NCBI GenBank assembly: GCA_963662155.1
Contig: OY759270.1
Span: 15,856,509-15,920,508, forward strand
Direction: 5' to 3'
DNA from: Lamellibrachia columna
Lineage: Eukaryota; Annelida; Polychaeta; Sabellida; Siboglinidae
DNA length: 64,000 nucleotides
Shown here: positions 35,901 to 50,588 of the stretch, piece after piece
How positions within the stretch are numbered: position 1 is the stretch's first letter
Layout: every line of letters starts with the position of its first letter
The notes under the pieces: model-generated
Seen by the model: the letters and a program-made list of their open reading frames with translations, nothing else
Told to the model about the DNA's origin: nothing
The model's database searches: none
Program-made: the position numbers and the translations under genes

Positions 35901-38900
35901 TGAGACTCAATGGTCGGAATGTTCACGTTAGGGATAGTTTTGAAATGATTAAAGAACACCAAAAGAAGAAGGTGCGTAATGACTGGGGGTGGAAAAAACC
36001 CTCACCCGAAAAAATCTGGAAATCCCCCTTCCACCCGAAAAAACCTCCTTTCAGAAAAAATTTCCCTGAACAATATACATTGACCCTTGTCCCTTACCAC
36101 AAGGCAATTGCCCCAGGATTTTGTTCTTTTGAAATCAAAGTCGGTTGTAGGTCGGATGCGAGTTGCTATAGATTTGGTTTTAAGTTTTTAGCTTTGTATA
36201 GTATCTTTGACAAGGCAGTACTTCTCTTGTTTCTTTTTTGTGTAAGTACTGCTTGAAATAGCTTTGTAGCCTTTGTTCAATGGGTTAGATTTTAACTTGA
36301 CCAAGAATGTTTACTACCCGGGGGGGTACTGCCATACCAAAGTGGTGGGGGTGTGCCATCAGAGCCCCATGGAGCACATGGAGAGAGAGAGAAATCAAGA
36401 AATTTAGGGTCACCAAGAGAGAATTGTTGAACAATTTATCTAATATTTATAAGTGTAAGGTAAGCGAGAGAGAAAAATGAAAAAAAACGGGCATTTGCAC
36501 GGCACATACATGTATACCTCAGTATATGGAGTACCCCCCGGGGTTTACTATAAGGGGCAAAAGAGTGTGAGGTCATAAATATGAATGTTGTATTTAAAAA
36601 AAATTAATAGAGAACAAATCATAACTTTTGTATGGTTTTAAGTCTTTGTAATTGCTCTCAGAAATACAGAGGTGATAGGTCTACTGGTTTGGTGGTAGAA
36701 CTGCTTTTTCTTAAATTTTTCAGAAGCTCACAATATTCCCCAAATCTCCCACCAAACTTCTATTTCAAGGTTAACAAAATAATATACCGATTTCGAATTC
36801 AAATACACTGCTCAGCCACCGAACCACTATTAATTTGTTTGTACAATCAAAGTTTATATGTTTGTTCACCAGGTGGCGATATAGTCCACATGTGAGACAC
36901 TTCGACTTGAAAATAGTTTCAACTGTTACAGCTCATTTTGATTGGCCAGTCTGGCAATATTTTGAGAGAATCGATCTTCTGGCTTATGATGCCGAAAACG
37001 AGTACAATTGTAAATGAGGCCTAGTGTGTCAGATCTTCATCTGACTGCACATCATGAAAAGTGGTAGATCTACCGCTTTTTGTGCACTGCACATCTGGAA
37101 ACATTGCCACACCAGACATCACTTGGTGGACAGTTGTATCTCTGCTGTCTGTTCAGCAGGCATCGAAACCAAAGAAGAAGAAGTCGGTGAGATTTGCTGA
37201 TATGGAGTATGAAGAAAGCGAAAGTTCGGTCGAGCCAAGTGACGACTCAGAAAATGATGAAAACAAGCGCTTCTTCATCACCTCAACAAAAGATGGGGAG
37301 ACGCCCGTGACAAAAGGTAGTCATTTAACTTACACGTTTTTTTGTGCTTGAGAATAATTCAATTACAGTGTTATTATGTTGAGAAATTTTTTTTCACATG
37401 CATTGTAGTAGCTATAGTATAACTAATCTTATTAGTATCAGAGTTACCATGTAATAGCACTACATGCGCGTAGCAATAATTTGTCTGCTTCCACTCTTAA
37501 TGTCGCCACCAGGGCCAACATGGGCTGGATGCATGTAGCAATAATTTGTGTGCTTCCACTCTTAACATCACCACCAGGGCCAACATGGGCTGGATGTGTG
37601 TAGCAATAATTTGTCTGCTTCCACTCTTGATGTCGCCACCAGGGCCAACATGGGCTGGATGTGTGCAGCAATAATTTGTCTGCTTCCACTCTTGATGTCG
37701 CCACCCAGGCCAACATGGGCTGGATGCGTGTAGCAATAATTTGTCTGCTTCCACTTTTAATGTCACCACTAAAGCCAACATGCGCTGGTATGGTCTACCT
37801 TCGACAGTTCAGATCCAGTTTCCTTCAAGCAAATTTCTCTATGAAAATGTTGTTTATGTTTAATCCAGAATGAGACTGCATGTACACACCTCCCTTTCTT
37901 CCTACTCACCATGCGCACTAGGCGAAGTACAAATCAGGTGTTTACTTCCACAGAAAGAAAAACAAAGTCACCGAGGCCGATTTCCGCCCAAACAAGTTCT
38001 AGTTCTGACAGCATAGACCCCATGGTGCGTGAACCAAGGTCGTTGAGTGCAGGAACGCAACGCTCGCGTCTCAGTCTGCAGCCGCATCCTCCCTCACAGC
38101 CACCTAGTGGCCGTGCTGCAATGTTGAGTAACGGCTTAAAGAATAACAAGATGGCCACCGGTACTAGCGAGTCTCCGGAGAAGACGAACAGCACCAATAT
38201 AAATAACAGCGCAGTCGAGGCCGCCATGGCTGCCAAGGAAGCACTACATGCGTCTCCAGAAGTCATCCGGGGAATAAACGGCCTCAGTCTGAGTCGGACA
38301 CCCACGGACGATGAGATCAGCAAACTGTGGCAGAAAGTGCGCTTGTGCCTCAACAACACGCATACCTCGCAAGCGCATAGCAAGAGTGGCACTGGCGAGG
38401 CAACGCCGGTTTTGGCGCCATCCACCATCTCACATAAGTATATGGATGGCCAGTCAATAGTGGCGCAGCTTCGGGTCGGAGGTCACACCAGCACCACTGG
38501 ATATGTTAATTTCCAGAGGGAACCGAAGTCCCGCGTTCGTCACAAGTTCTCGATGGCTGCGCTCAATCACTACAATAACAAGAAGGGAGGGCTGCTGCAG
38601 CAGCGCCGCCCTAGTGGCAGCGTTGTCGTGTCATATGTGCCGAAGCTGATGACGTCAGCACCACCTGGGCGGTCCACTGTGCAGCAGCTCGGATATAGAC
38701 ATATGCCACAACCAAGATATGGTGGCACGGTCGCCACGGAAACATGTGCTAATCACAGCTGTACGTACCTATCCTGTTTGTGTTATTTATGATAATATTA
38801 TTTTGACATAACCTCAGTCTCTATACTCGTATGGTTCAGTGCTATTTATGATAATATTACTAGTGACGTAATTTCTCATCATCTCATTACTGATATGGTT

Positions 38901-41900
38901 CGGTAGTAGGCAGATTATGTCAACTTAAAAAAAATCTATTTTATGAAATTCAGGTCATGAGGCAGGTCACGAGGCAGGTCACGAGGCAGGTCACGAAGTA
39001 TTACTATGCAGAATTAGTGAAGCAGTTAAACCTCCCACCCATCAATAATTTTAACCCATCGTTAATCAGGTTTGTTGATGTTCAAATCTGTGGCGCACAA
39101 ATAGTATATTGACTGGATAAAAATAATTTAATAGTTTGTGCGATGCTTTCATCAAAACTTAATATCACATTTGTACAAATGAGGTAACATGTCTTAGTCG
39201 ATACTAGATACGTTCAATGTTTCATGAAATGATTCTACAATAAGACAAACAAGAAAATTTAATTGAGGATGGATGTTTAACATGCTGATGAATAAGACCG
39301 CAATTGAATGTTGGAATATTCTAAAATATGAAATTGAGAGTATCATCAATAAATTTGTTCCCTTCCAAAAACAAGGAAAACGGTGTAGAAAGAAACACTT
39401 GTCAAAAGAGGCTATTAGAAAAATAATGGTAAAACAAACTATGTGGAGGGTTTATAGGCGTACCAGAAAGGAAGAAGACTATGCAAAATACAAAGAGGCA
39501 CTTAATGCAGCTACAACTGAAATCAGACAATCTAAAAGAAGCTATGAGCAAAAACTAGCATGTAACATAAAAAATGACAGCAAGAGTTTTTATGCATATG
39601 TCAGGAGTAAACAAAACGTACAAGACAAGGTTGGACCTCTAGAAGACAGTGCTGGAAATATAATATCACAGGGGTTTTTAATGGCGGAAGACCTAAATGG
39701 TTACTTCAGTTCAGTGTTTACCAAAGAAGATATTAGTTCATTACCAGTTGCTGATGCTAAATTTCAGGGGGCTAAATCTGACTATTTAGGTCCATTAGTT
39801 GTAACTCCAGAATTGGTAGCTAAGAAAATAAAGGCAATGAAGGATAACAAATCACCGGGAGTGGATGGGATTCCTCCAAAATTACTAATGGAAACAGTAG
39901 AACAAATCAGTATACCACTTGCAAGAGTATTCAACTTGTCATTAAAAGAGGGAGTTGTTCCGTTTGAATGGAAAGAAGCAAACATCATACCATTATTTAA
40001 AAAGGGTTCGAGAAATAAGTCAGAGAATTACAGACCAGTGAGTTTAACGTCAGTGATTTGTAAATTATTAGAAAGGTTAATTAAAGACCATATGGTGGAC
40101 TTCCTCGTTAAGCATAAATTATTAAATTCATCTCAACATGGATTCCTTAAAGCGAGGTCATGCTTAACAAATATGTTATGTTTTTTGGAAGAAATCACTA
40201 AGTGGATAGATGTGGGATCGCCAGTAGATATTATCTACTTAGATTTTCAGAAAGCTTTTGACAAAGTGCCACATCAAAGATTACTACTTAAATTAAAAGC
40301 CCATGGTATCGGGGATAGCATAACTGACTGGATAGAACAATGGCTGACTGACAGAAGACAACGAGTTGTAGTAGATGGAGAAGTTTCAAATTGGAAATCG
40401 GTTTTGAGTGGGGTACCTCAAGGATCAGTATTAGGACCTATATTATTCTTAATTTATATCAATGACTTGGACGACAGTATAACAAGTAACGTACTGAAAT
40501 TTGCGGATGACACAAAAGTATTTAGAAAGGTTAATACTGATGGTGATAAACAACATTTACAAAACGATCTAGACAGATTAGTGAAATGGTCTGAGAAATG
40601 GCAGATGCTGTTCAATTTTGGGAAATGTAAATGCCTACATACAGGACATGGGAACTTGAATGTAAACTATAAAATGGGAGATACTGTTCTGGGTACTACT
40701 GTAAAAGAAAAGGACTTAGGAGTTACAATAAGCGCTGATATGAAAGTTTCAGAGCAGTGTGGTATTGCAGCTTCAAAGGGTAATCAAATTCTTGGATTGA
40801 TTAGAAGAAACATAACATACAAGGGAAAAAAGTTAATTATACCTCTTTATAAAGCAATAGTTAGACCTCATTTAGAATACTGTATACAAGCATGGAGACC
40901 ATATCGTAAGAAGGATATAGATACGCTTGAACGCATACAAAGGAGAGCAACTAAAATGATTCCAGAACTGAGAGACCTTAGTTATGAAGAACGCCTGAAA
41001 GAATGTGGTTTAACAACTCTAGAGACAAGGAGGTTAAGAGGAGATCAGATTGAAGTTTTTAAGATATTGAATGGGTATGAAAATATTGATAGAAATATGT
41101 TTTTCTCACTCAAGAAGGATAGCAGAACTAGAGGACATGAGGTAAAATTAGTAAAGGATCAATGTAGATTGGACATCAGGAAACACTCGTTCTCACAGAG
41201 GACAATAAATGAATGGAACAAATTGTCCACAGATTGTGTAACTGCTAGCAGCGTGAATATGTTTAAAAACAAGGTTGACACATCTCAGGAGGGCGGGCTA
41301 TAAGTAGATGAACATTGTTGGACTCTCGATAAGCCAATGGCTTCCTTGTCCACTTGCCATCTGGGCCTTTGGCTTGGATGGCAAATCTTGTTAAATCTTG
41401 TTAAATCTTGTTTAATTTTATGGTTTTTCCCAGCAGTGACCGACAGCATGGCTTCATTCCTGAAGGCAGAGGAGCTGAGTGGTCAACCTACGATGACCGA
41501 GAGTCAGATCGAGGACACATTAGAGCGTTCGCGTCAACGCCAACATGCACATAGCATGCTGCGTAGGCCCAGTCAGAAAGGTTTGTCTGTTCTTTTTCTT
41601 GTCAGTTTGTTCAAATGCATATGCAGTAGGTGTAAAGTTGGTCCCAATTCTGGACCATAGATTGCCTTAGAAAAATCGCTGGACGCATGCATATGCTGCT
41701 AACTAGCCAACTGAAATTTAAGTTTGTGCACAGCAAAGCTGTTGTAGTGTCGTTTTCCCTGTTCATAAACTATTTTTGTGCAAGAAATCCCCGAAAGGGT
41801 GTACCATCTGAAAATCACTGGCACTTTTTTATGCCTGGAAGTAAACCAATTATTGATCCCTGCCAGTGTGAGGACTGTTTTCACTGTGGAGTAATAATAA

Positions 41901-44900
41901 AAAAGGCACTATATAAAGGCACTTATAATCACCATGACAACCATGTGTCTGGGAAAAAACCTGCTCAAAGATACATGCAGTAGGTGTAAAGTGTTGGTGT
42001 TAACTACATTGACCTTTGTAAAGTCATTGAATTAAATTTATTGAAAAAAATAATACATATATTTTTTCAACTTTAAGCTATTAACCACGCGTACTAATTG
42101 TTTGCTGGGTAAACTGCAGTCACCACACTAATACAACCATCTTGCCACTATGGGCACCTTGAGACAGGCCCAAATTATCTCCACGACAGGAAATCCATAC
42201 TGTTCAATTTAATCCTGGGTCTGCCTTACTCACTAAAGATCTGTCAGTTTCTGGGTTAATCCATTTTGTTACGCTTTTAACATATTTACTGAGCCTGTGA
42301 ACAGAGTTTAGTTGCTTGTGTTCATATTTTCTGCCAGCTCCATCAGCTCTATCACTGGAGGAGCAACAACTACTGCAGTCTCTGGAGCGACTCAATCAAA
42401 GACTTCAAGGTAAAGTACTTGAACTTGCACACCTGGGGCCGAGTACATGAGTATAAGTACCAGTATGAGTACATATTGTATAATATAGCAGACTTGTTGA
42501 CTCGAGTCGTAGGGGCTGACTCCAGTTGCACTCGAGTCGCCCATTTTCATGACTTATGACTTGACTCTAGAATTCAGAAAGATGTCTCGAAACATGGCTT
42601 GGACTTGGAGGTCATTGACTGGAGACTTGACTTGTCTTGCAGGTCAATAACTTGAGAATTGTTTTGACTTGCCAAAAAGTCGGTAATATTATAATTATAA
42701 TAATAACACGGTTGAGTCCCTGACCTAATTGCCTCACTCGGCACGTACAATCAATAATTTCAATAATAATTCAGGGTCATCACCCTCAAACCTGTAATTA
42801 CATAAAAATGTATGATACTAGCCAATTGATAATTCAAACTCACTGCTGAATATATCACACAGATTGGTATCATATGTTTGTTCTATTGATTTCAGCCAAT
42901 GAAGTGAGACATGTGACGTCGACAAGAGCCATTCCAAACTACCACCCAAAGCCTCCAGCCTTTGTAAGTTTGATTATGAATTCATGTATTCAGATTTGTT
43001 GATGAGAGTATCCCCCTGCTCAGTTTACATTCCAACATATTATATGGATGCAATTTCCAATCATAAGCTGCTGGTTTGCAGGTCTAAATAACATTCCATA
43101 TTTGTTTATATATGCTGGTGTTCCGCAAAATGTGGAATATAATAATTCAGGTTTCATTGATCAAAACTTGTTTACAAACGCCAACATTAGTTTATAAAAC
43201 GTTTTTCTGGAACATAATAATACACAGAATAAAAAGAAGAAAATGTCTATTGTGCCATTGTGCCTATATTCTCGGAACCCGAGCTGAGAGGCCCATCAAA
43301 ACAGAAGGGTTAGGCTATCTCAAAATTTGTATGCAATGGTAAAGTTGTCAACAGATGGATAGATATGCTAGTGTATTAAGTTGTCAACAGATGGATGGAT
43401 ATGCTAGTGTATTAAGTTGTCAACAGATGGATGGATATGCTAGTGTGTTAAGTTGTCAACAGATGGATGGATATGCTAGTGTGTTAAGTTGTCTACAGAT
43501 GGATGGATATGCTAGTGTGTTAAGTTGTCAACAGATAGAGGGATATGCTAGTGTGCTAAGTTGTCAACAGATGGATGGATATGCTAGTGTATTAAGTTGT
43601 CAACAGATGGATGGATATGCTAGTGTATTAAGTTGTCAACAGATGGATGGATATGCTAGTGTGTTAAGTTGTCAACAGATGGATGGATATGCTAGTGTAT
43701 TAAGTTGTCAACAGATGGATGGATATGCTAGTGTGTTAAGTTGTCAACAGATGGATGGATATGCTAGTGTGTTAAGTTGTCAACAGATGGATGGATATGC
43801 TAGTGTGTTAAGTTGTCAACAGATGGATGGATACGCTAGTGTGTTAAGTTGTCAACAGATGGATGGATATGCTAGTGTGTTAAGTTGTCAACAGATGGAT
43901 GGATATGCTAGTGTGTTAAGTTGTCAACAGATGGATGGATATGCTAGTGTGTTAAGTTGTCTACAGATGGATGGATATGCTAGTGTATTAAGTTGTCAAC
44001 AGATGGATGGATATGCTAGTGTGTTAAGTTGTCAACAGATGGATGGATATGCTAGTGTGCTAAGTTGTCAACAGATAGAGGGATATGCTAGTGTGTTAAG
44101 TTGTCAACAGATGGAGGGATATGCTAGTGTGTTAAGTTGTCAACAGATGGATGGATATGCTAGTGTGCTAAGTTGTCAACAGATGGAGGGATATGCTAGT
44201 GTGTTAAGTTGTCAACAGATGGATGGATATGCTAGTGTGTTAAGTTGTCAACAGATGGATGGATATGCTAGTGTGTTAAGTTGTCTACAGATGGATGGAT
44301 ATGCTAGTGTATTAAGTTGTCAACAGATGGATGGATATGCTAGTGTGTTAAGTTGTCAACAGATGGATGGATATGCTAGTGTGCTAAGTTGTCAACAGAT
44401 AGAGGGATATGCTAGTGTGTTAAGTTGTCAACAGATGGAGGGATATGCTAGTGTGTTAAGTTGTCAACAGATGGATGGATATGCTAGTGTGCTAAGTTGT
44501 CAACAGATGGAGGGATATGCTAGTGTGTTAAGTTGTCAACAGATGGATGGATACGCTAGTGTGTTAAGTTGTCAACAGATGGATGGATACGCTAGTGTGT
44601 TAAGTTGTCAACAGATGGAGGGATACGCTAGTGTGTTAAGTTGTCAACAGATGGATGGATATGCTAGTGTGCTAAGTTGTCAACAGATGGATGGATATGC
44701 TAGTGTGTTAAGTTGTCAACAGATGGATGGATATGCTAGTGTGTTAAGTTGTCAACAGATGGAGGGATACGCTAGTGTGTTAAGTTGTCAACAGATGGAG
44801 GGATATGCTAGTGTGTTAAGTTGTCAACAGATGGAGGGATAAGCTAGTGTGTTAAGTTGTCAACAGATGGATGGATACGCTAGTGTGTTAAGTTGTCAAC

Positions 44901-47900
44901 AGATGGAGGGATACGCTAGTGTGTTAAGTTGTCAACAGATGGAGGGATATGCTAGTGTGTTAAGTTGTCAACAGATGGATGGATATGCTAGTGTGCTAAG
45001 TTGTCAACAGATAGAGGGATATGCTAGTGTGTTAAGTTGTCAACAGATGGATGGATATGCTAGTGTGTTAAGTTGTCAACAGATGGAGGGATACGCTAGT
45101 GTGTTAAGTTGTCAACAGATGGAGGGATACGCTAGTGTGTTAAGTTGTCAACAGATGGATGGATATGCTAGTGTGTTAAGTTGTCAACAGATGGAGGGAT
45201 ATGCTAGTGTGTTAAGTTGTCAACAGATGGAGGGATACGCTAGTGTGTTAAGTTGTCAACAGATGGATGGATATGCTAGTGTGTTAAGTTGTCAACAGAT
45301 GGATGGATATGCTAGTGTGTTAAGTTGTCAACAGATGGATGGATACGCTAGTGTGTTAAGTTGTCAACAGATGGATGGATATGCTAGTGTGTTAAGTTGT
45401 CAACAGATGGAGGGATATGCTAGTGTGTTAAGTTGTCAACAGATGGAGGGATATGCTAGTGTGTTAAGTTGTCAACAGATGGAGGGATATGCTAGTGTGC
45501 TAAGTTGTCAACAGATAGAGGGATATGCTAGTGTGTTAAGTTGTCAACAGATGGATGGATATGCTAGTGTGTTAAGTTGTCAACAGATGGAGGGATATGC
45601 TAGTGTGTTAAGTTGTCAACAGATGGAGGGATATGCTAGTGTGTTAAGTTGTCAACAGATGGAGGGATACGCTAGTGTGTTAAGTTGTCAACAGATGGAT
45701 GGATATGCTAGTGTGTTAAGTTGTCAACAGATGGAGGGATATGCTAGTGTGTTAAGTTGTCAACAGATGGAGGGATACGCTAGTGTGTTAAGTTGTCAAC
45801 AGATGGATGGATATGCTAGTGTATTAAGTTGTCAACAGATGGATGGATATGCTAGTGTGTTAAGTTGTCAACAGATGGATGGATATGCTAGTGTATTAAG
45901 TTGTCAACAGATGGATGGATATGCTAGTGTGTTAAGTTGTCAACAGATGGATGGATATGCTAGTGTGTTAAGTTGTCAACAGATGGATGGATATGCTAGT
46001 GTGTTAAGTTGTCAACAGATGGATGGATACGCTAGTGTGTTAAGTTGTCAACAGATGGATGGATATGCTAGTGTGTTAAGTTGTCAACAGATGGATGGAT
46101 ATGCTAGTGTGTTAAGTTGTCAACAGATGGATGGATATGCTAGTGTGTTAAGTTGTCTACAGATGGATGGATATGCTAGTGTATTAAGTTGTCAACAGAT
46201 GGATGGATATGCTAGTGTGTTAAGTTGTCAACAGATGGATGGATATGCTAGTGTGCTAAGTTGTCAACAGATAGAGGGATATGCTAGTGTGTTAAGTTGT
46301 CAACAGATGGAGGGATATGCTAGTGTGTTAAGTTGTCAACAGATGGATGGATATGCTAGTGTGCTAAGTTGTCAACAGATGGAGGGATATGCTAGTGTGT
46401 TAAGTTGTCAACAGATAGAGGGATATGCTAGTGTGTTAAGTTGTCAACAGATGGATGGATATGCTAGTGTGTTAAGTTGTCAACAGATGGATGGATATGC
46501 TAGTGTGTTAAGTTGTCTACAGATGGATGGATATGCTAGTGTATTAAGTTGTCAACAGATGGATGGATATGCTAGTGTGTTAAGTTGTCAACAGATGGAT
46601 GGATATGCTAGTGTGCTAAGTTGTCAACAGATAGAGGGATATGCTAGTGTGTTAAGTTGTCAACAGATGGAGGGATATGCTAGTGTGTTAAGTTGTCAAC
46701 AGATGGATGGATATGCTAGTGTGCTAAGTTGTCAACAGATGGAGGGATATGCTAGTGTGTTAAGTTGTCAACAGATGGATGGATATGCTAGTGTGTTAAG
46801 TTGTCAACAGATGGATGGATACGCTAGTGTGTTAAGTTGTCAACAGATGGAGGGATACGCTAGTGTGTTAAGTTGTCAACAGATGGAGGGATATGCTAGT
46901 GTGTTAAGTTGTCAACAGATGGAGGGATATGCTAGTGTGTTAAGTTGTCAACAGATGGATGGATACGCTAGTGTGTTAAGTTGTCAACAGATGGAGGGAT
47001 ATGCTAGTGTGTTAAGTTGTCAACAGATGGAGGGATATGCTAGTGTGTTAAGTTGTCAACAGATGGATGGATATGCTAGTGTGCTAAGTTGTCAACAGAT
47101 AGAGGGATATGCTAGTGTGTTAAGTTGTCAACAGATGGATGGATATGCTAGTGTGTTAAGTTGTCAACAGATGGAGGGATACGCTAGTGTGTTAAGTTGT
47201 CAACAGATGGAGGGATACGCTAGTGTGTTAAGTTGTCAACAGATGGATGGATATGCTAGTGTGTTAAGTTGTCAACAGATGGAGGGATATGCTAGTGTGT
47301 TAAGTTGTCAACAGATGGAGGGATACGCTAGTGTGTTAAGTTGTCAACAGATGGATGGATATGCTAGTGTGTTAAGTTGTCAACAGATGGATGGATATGC
47401 TAGTGTGTTAAGTTGTCAACAGATGGATGGATACGCTAGTGTGTTAAGTTGTCAACAGATGGATGGATATGCTAGTGTGTTAAGTTGTCAACAGATGGAG
47501 GGATATGCTAGTGTGTTAAGTTGTCAACAGATGGAGGGATATGCTAGTGTGTTAAGTTGTCAACAGATGGATGGATATGCTAGTGTGTTAAGTTGTCAAC
47601 AGATGGAGGGATATGCTAGTGTGTTAAGTTGTCAACAGATGGAGGGATATGCTAGTGTGTTAAGTTGTCAACAGATGGAGGGATACGCTAGTGTGTTAAG
47701 TTGTCAACAGATGGATGGATATGCTAGTGTGTTAAGTTGTCAACAGATGGAGGGATATGCTAGTGTGTTAAGTTGTCAACAGATGGAGGGATACGCTAGT
47801 GTGTTAAGTTGTCAACAGATGGATGGATATGCTAGTGTGTTAAGTTGTCAACAGATGGATGGATATGCTAGTGTGTTAAGTTGTCAACAGATGGATGGAT

Positions 47901-50510
47901 ATGCTAGTGTGTTAAGTTGTCAACAGATGGAGGGATATGCTAGTGTGTTAAGTTGTCAACAGATGGAGGGATATGCTAGTGTGTTAAGTTGTCAACAGAT
48001 GGATGGATATGCTAGTGTGTTAAGTTGTCAACAGATGGATGGATATGCTAGTGTGTTAAGTTGTCAACAGATGGATGGATATGCTAGTGTGTTAAGTTGT
48101 CAACAGATGGAGGGATATGCTAGTGTGTTAAGTTGTCAACAGATGGAGGGATATGCTAGTGTGTTAAGTTGTCAACAAATGGAGGGATATGCTAGTGTGT
48201 TAAGTTGTCAACAGATGGATGTATATGCTAGTGTGTTAAGTTGTCAACAGATGGAGGGATACGCTAGTGTGTTGAGTTGGATGGATGGATGGCAAAATGT
48301 TATGTTTCATTATATTTCCTGGTTTCATTGTTACTGACCTACCACTAACAGGGAGTGACTTCCAAAGAGTTGGTTCGGCAACTGAGAAAACCATAGGTCC
48401 AGTGTTTGTTTCAAAAGACTAACAGTGAAACTTTTGTTGTTATTTATCATGGTATGTTTTCATTGTACCAAAGCAAGAGGATTCAATGCAGGAGAACTTG
48501 CCCAAGCATGCCCAAGCCCAGGTCGACACCCAGGCCCGGTCAGATGTAAGGCCCACCCAAGGCCATAGGCCACTGTATGCAGTAGAGCCTTCTCGCTCAA
48601 ACAGTGTTTTTCTTTACTGTGTTGGCTCCAGTTTTCTAGTGGTCACTTGGCTTGCACTGAGCTTTCTATATGTCTTTGCACTTTGTAGCACATCTTGTTA
48701 TAATCTCAATTTTTTGTCCTGTCTTTCTTCCACTCTCTGAGCCAGCGTGTTTTGTTTTTGTATCTATGTAAATTCCTGTATGATTGATTATTTCTTGCAC
48801 ACTGTAAGTTTTTACCATGTAAATAATTATTATATGAAAACTTCTATCGAACCTAAATCCTTGGAAACCCAAAATCGACATACAATGTTAAATTTATCAG
48901 AAGATGGATGGCCACTCTAGTGAGATGAGGCGGGAAAAGTCTTCAGATGACTGTGACATTTTATTGTTTTCTACTGACCTAGCGCTAACAGTAGTAGGGA
49001 GTGACTTCCATAGTTGGTCACCAACCGAGAAAGCCCTAGTTCAATGTGTTTTTCAATTCTGGGATAAAGAAATACACTGTATATACATTTCTGGTTTGGG
49101 TCTCTGCATAGGTACAATGCTAAGATATCTTATCCAACTTAGTATTTTCCTGTTTTCTCTCACTTGCATGTCTTTTCCTGCTTTCCCCTAACTATATCTT
49201 TGTTGTTTTGCTGTGTGTATTGTGTGTGCATTGTGTGTGTATTATGTGTGTATTGTGTGCATTGTGTGTGTATTGTGTGTATTGTGAGTAAAGTGTGTGT
49301 GTATTGTGCATGTATTGTGTGTGCATTGTGTGTGCATTGTGCGTGTATTGTGTGTGTATTGTGTGTATGTGTGTATTGTGCTTGTATTGTGTGTGTATTG
49401 TGCATGTATTGTGTGTGTATTGTGCGTGTATTGTGTGTATTGTGCGTGTATTGTGTGTGTATTATGCGGGTATTGTGCTTGTATTGTGCATGTATTTGCA
49501 TGTATCGTGCATGTATTGTGCATGTATCATGTGTGTATTGTAAGTGTATTGTGCATGTATGGTGCATGTACTGTGCGTGTATTGTGCATGTATTGTGCAT
49601 GTATTTGTGTGTGTGTGTGTATTGTGCGTGTTTGTGCATGTATTGTGCGTGTACGGTGCATGTACTGTGCATGTATTGTGCATGTATTTGTGTGTGTGTG
49701 TATTGTGTGTGTATTGTGCATGTATTGTGCATGTATTGTGCATATATGTGTATTGTGCATGTAATGTGTGTATTGTGTGTATATTGCACATGTATTGTGT
49801 GTATTGTGCATGTATTGTGCATGTTTTGTGCGTGTGTTGTGCATGTATTGTGCATGCATCGTGTATGTATTGTGCGTGTGTTGTGGGTGTATTGTGCGTG
49901 TATTGTGCGTGTATTGTGCATGTATTGTGTGTATTGTGCATGTATTGTGCATGCACTGTGTGTGTATTGTATGTGTATTGTGTGTATTGTGCACTGTGTG
50001 TGCACTGTGTGTGTATTGTATGTGTATTGTGTGTGTGTATTGTGTGTGTATTGTTTGTGTATTGTGTGGCGGCACCATCAATACAATATATTCCTTGCAG
50101 TCAATAGATGGTATAAACGGGCATGAAAATTGGTTGAAACATTTGTGTAAATTATGACTAAAACAGAATGCTAGAATAACATCAAATAAAGTCAAAGCCT
50201 GTTAGATGGTAGCTAAGGAATAACAGTGTGTTACGCCTAGTTGTATTTATGAGGAATCTTAGTAGTACATTGCGTACGTTTTACGAGGCAGTGACAGATT
50301 CCTTTAGAAACGATGAATAGCGACTTAGATTTGTATACATGCATCATGTTTTAAAAAATGTATTATTATTTATTTAATCAATAATTGTTTACTTACATAT
50401 ATTTTACTATGCATAATATATATGTCATGTTTAACTAATTTACTGCTATTTATCTAGCTAATTAATTTTATATTTATATATGCATATATATATTTCTATG
50501 TATGTGTGTA

Positions 50511-50588
<78 letters not shown>

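Noticed and set aside
37497..37781. Minus-strand 90-94 codon frames with HVGPGGD repeats
   Set aside because: Translation of the 65-bp minisatellite in a CEP126 intron.
39273..41303. A host gene encoding a 676-residue protein
   Set aside because: It is a LINE reverse transcriptase lying in an intron, with a repeat-type 3' end and other fragments in the window.
43355..48337. Reading frames of 495 and 1,162 codons with MDGYASVLSCQQ repeats
   Set aside because: A 36-bp intronic minisatellite without a stop in one frame. No start context, signal or flanking similarity, and it sits between CEP126 exons.
49160..50195. Frames of 82-320 codons on both strands
   Set aside because: Translations of the degenerate TGTATTGTG repeat.
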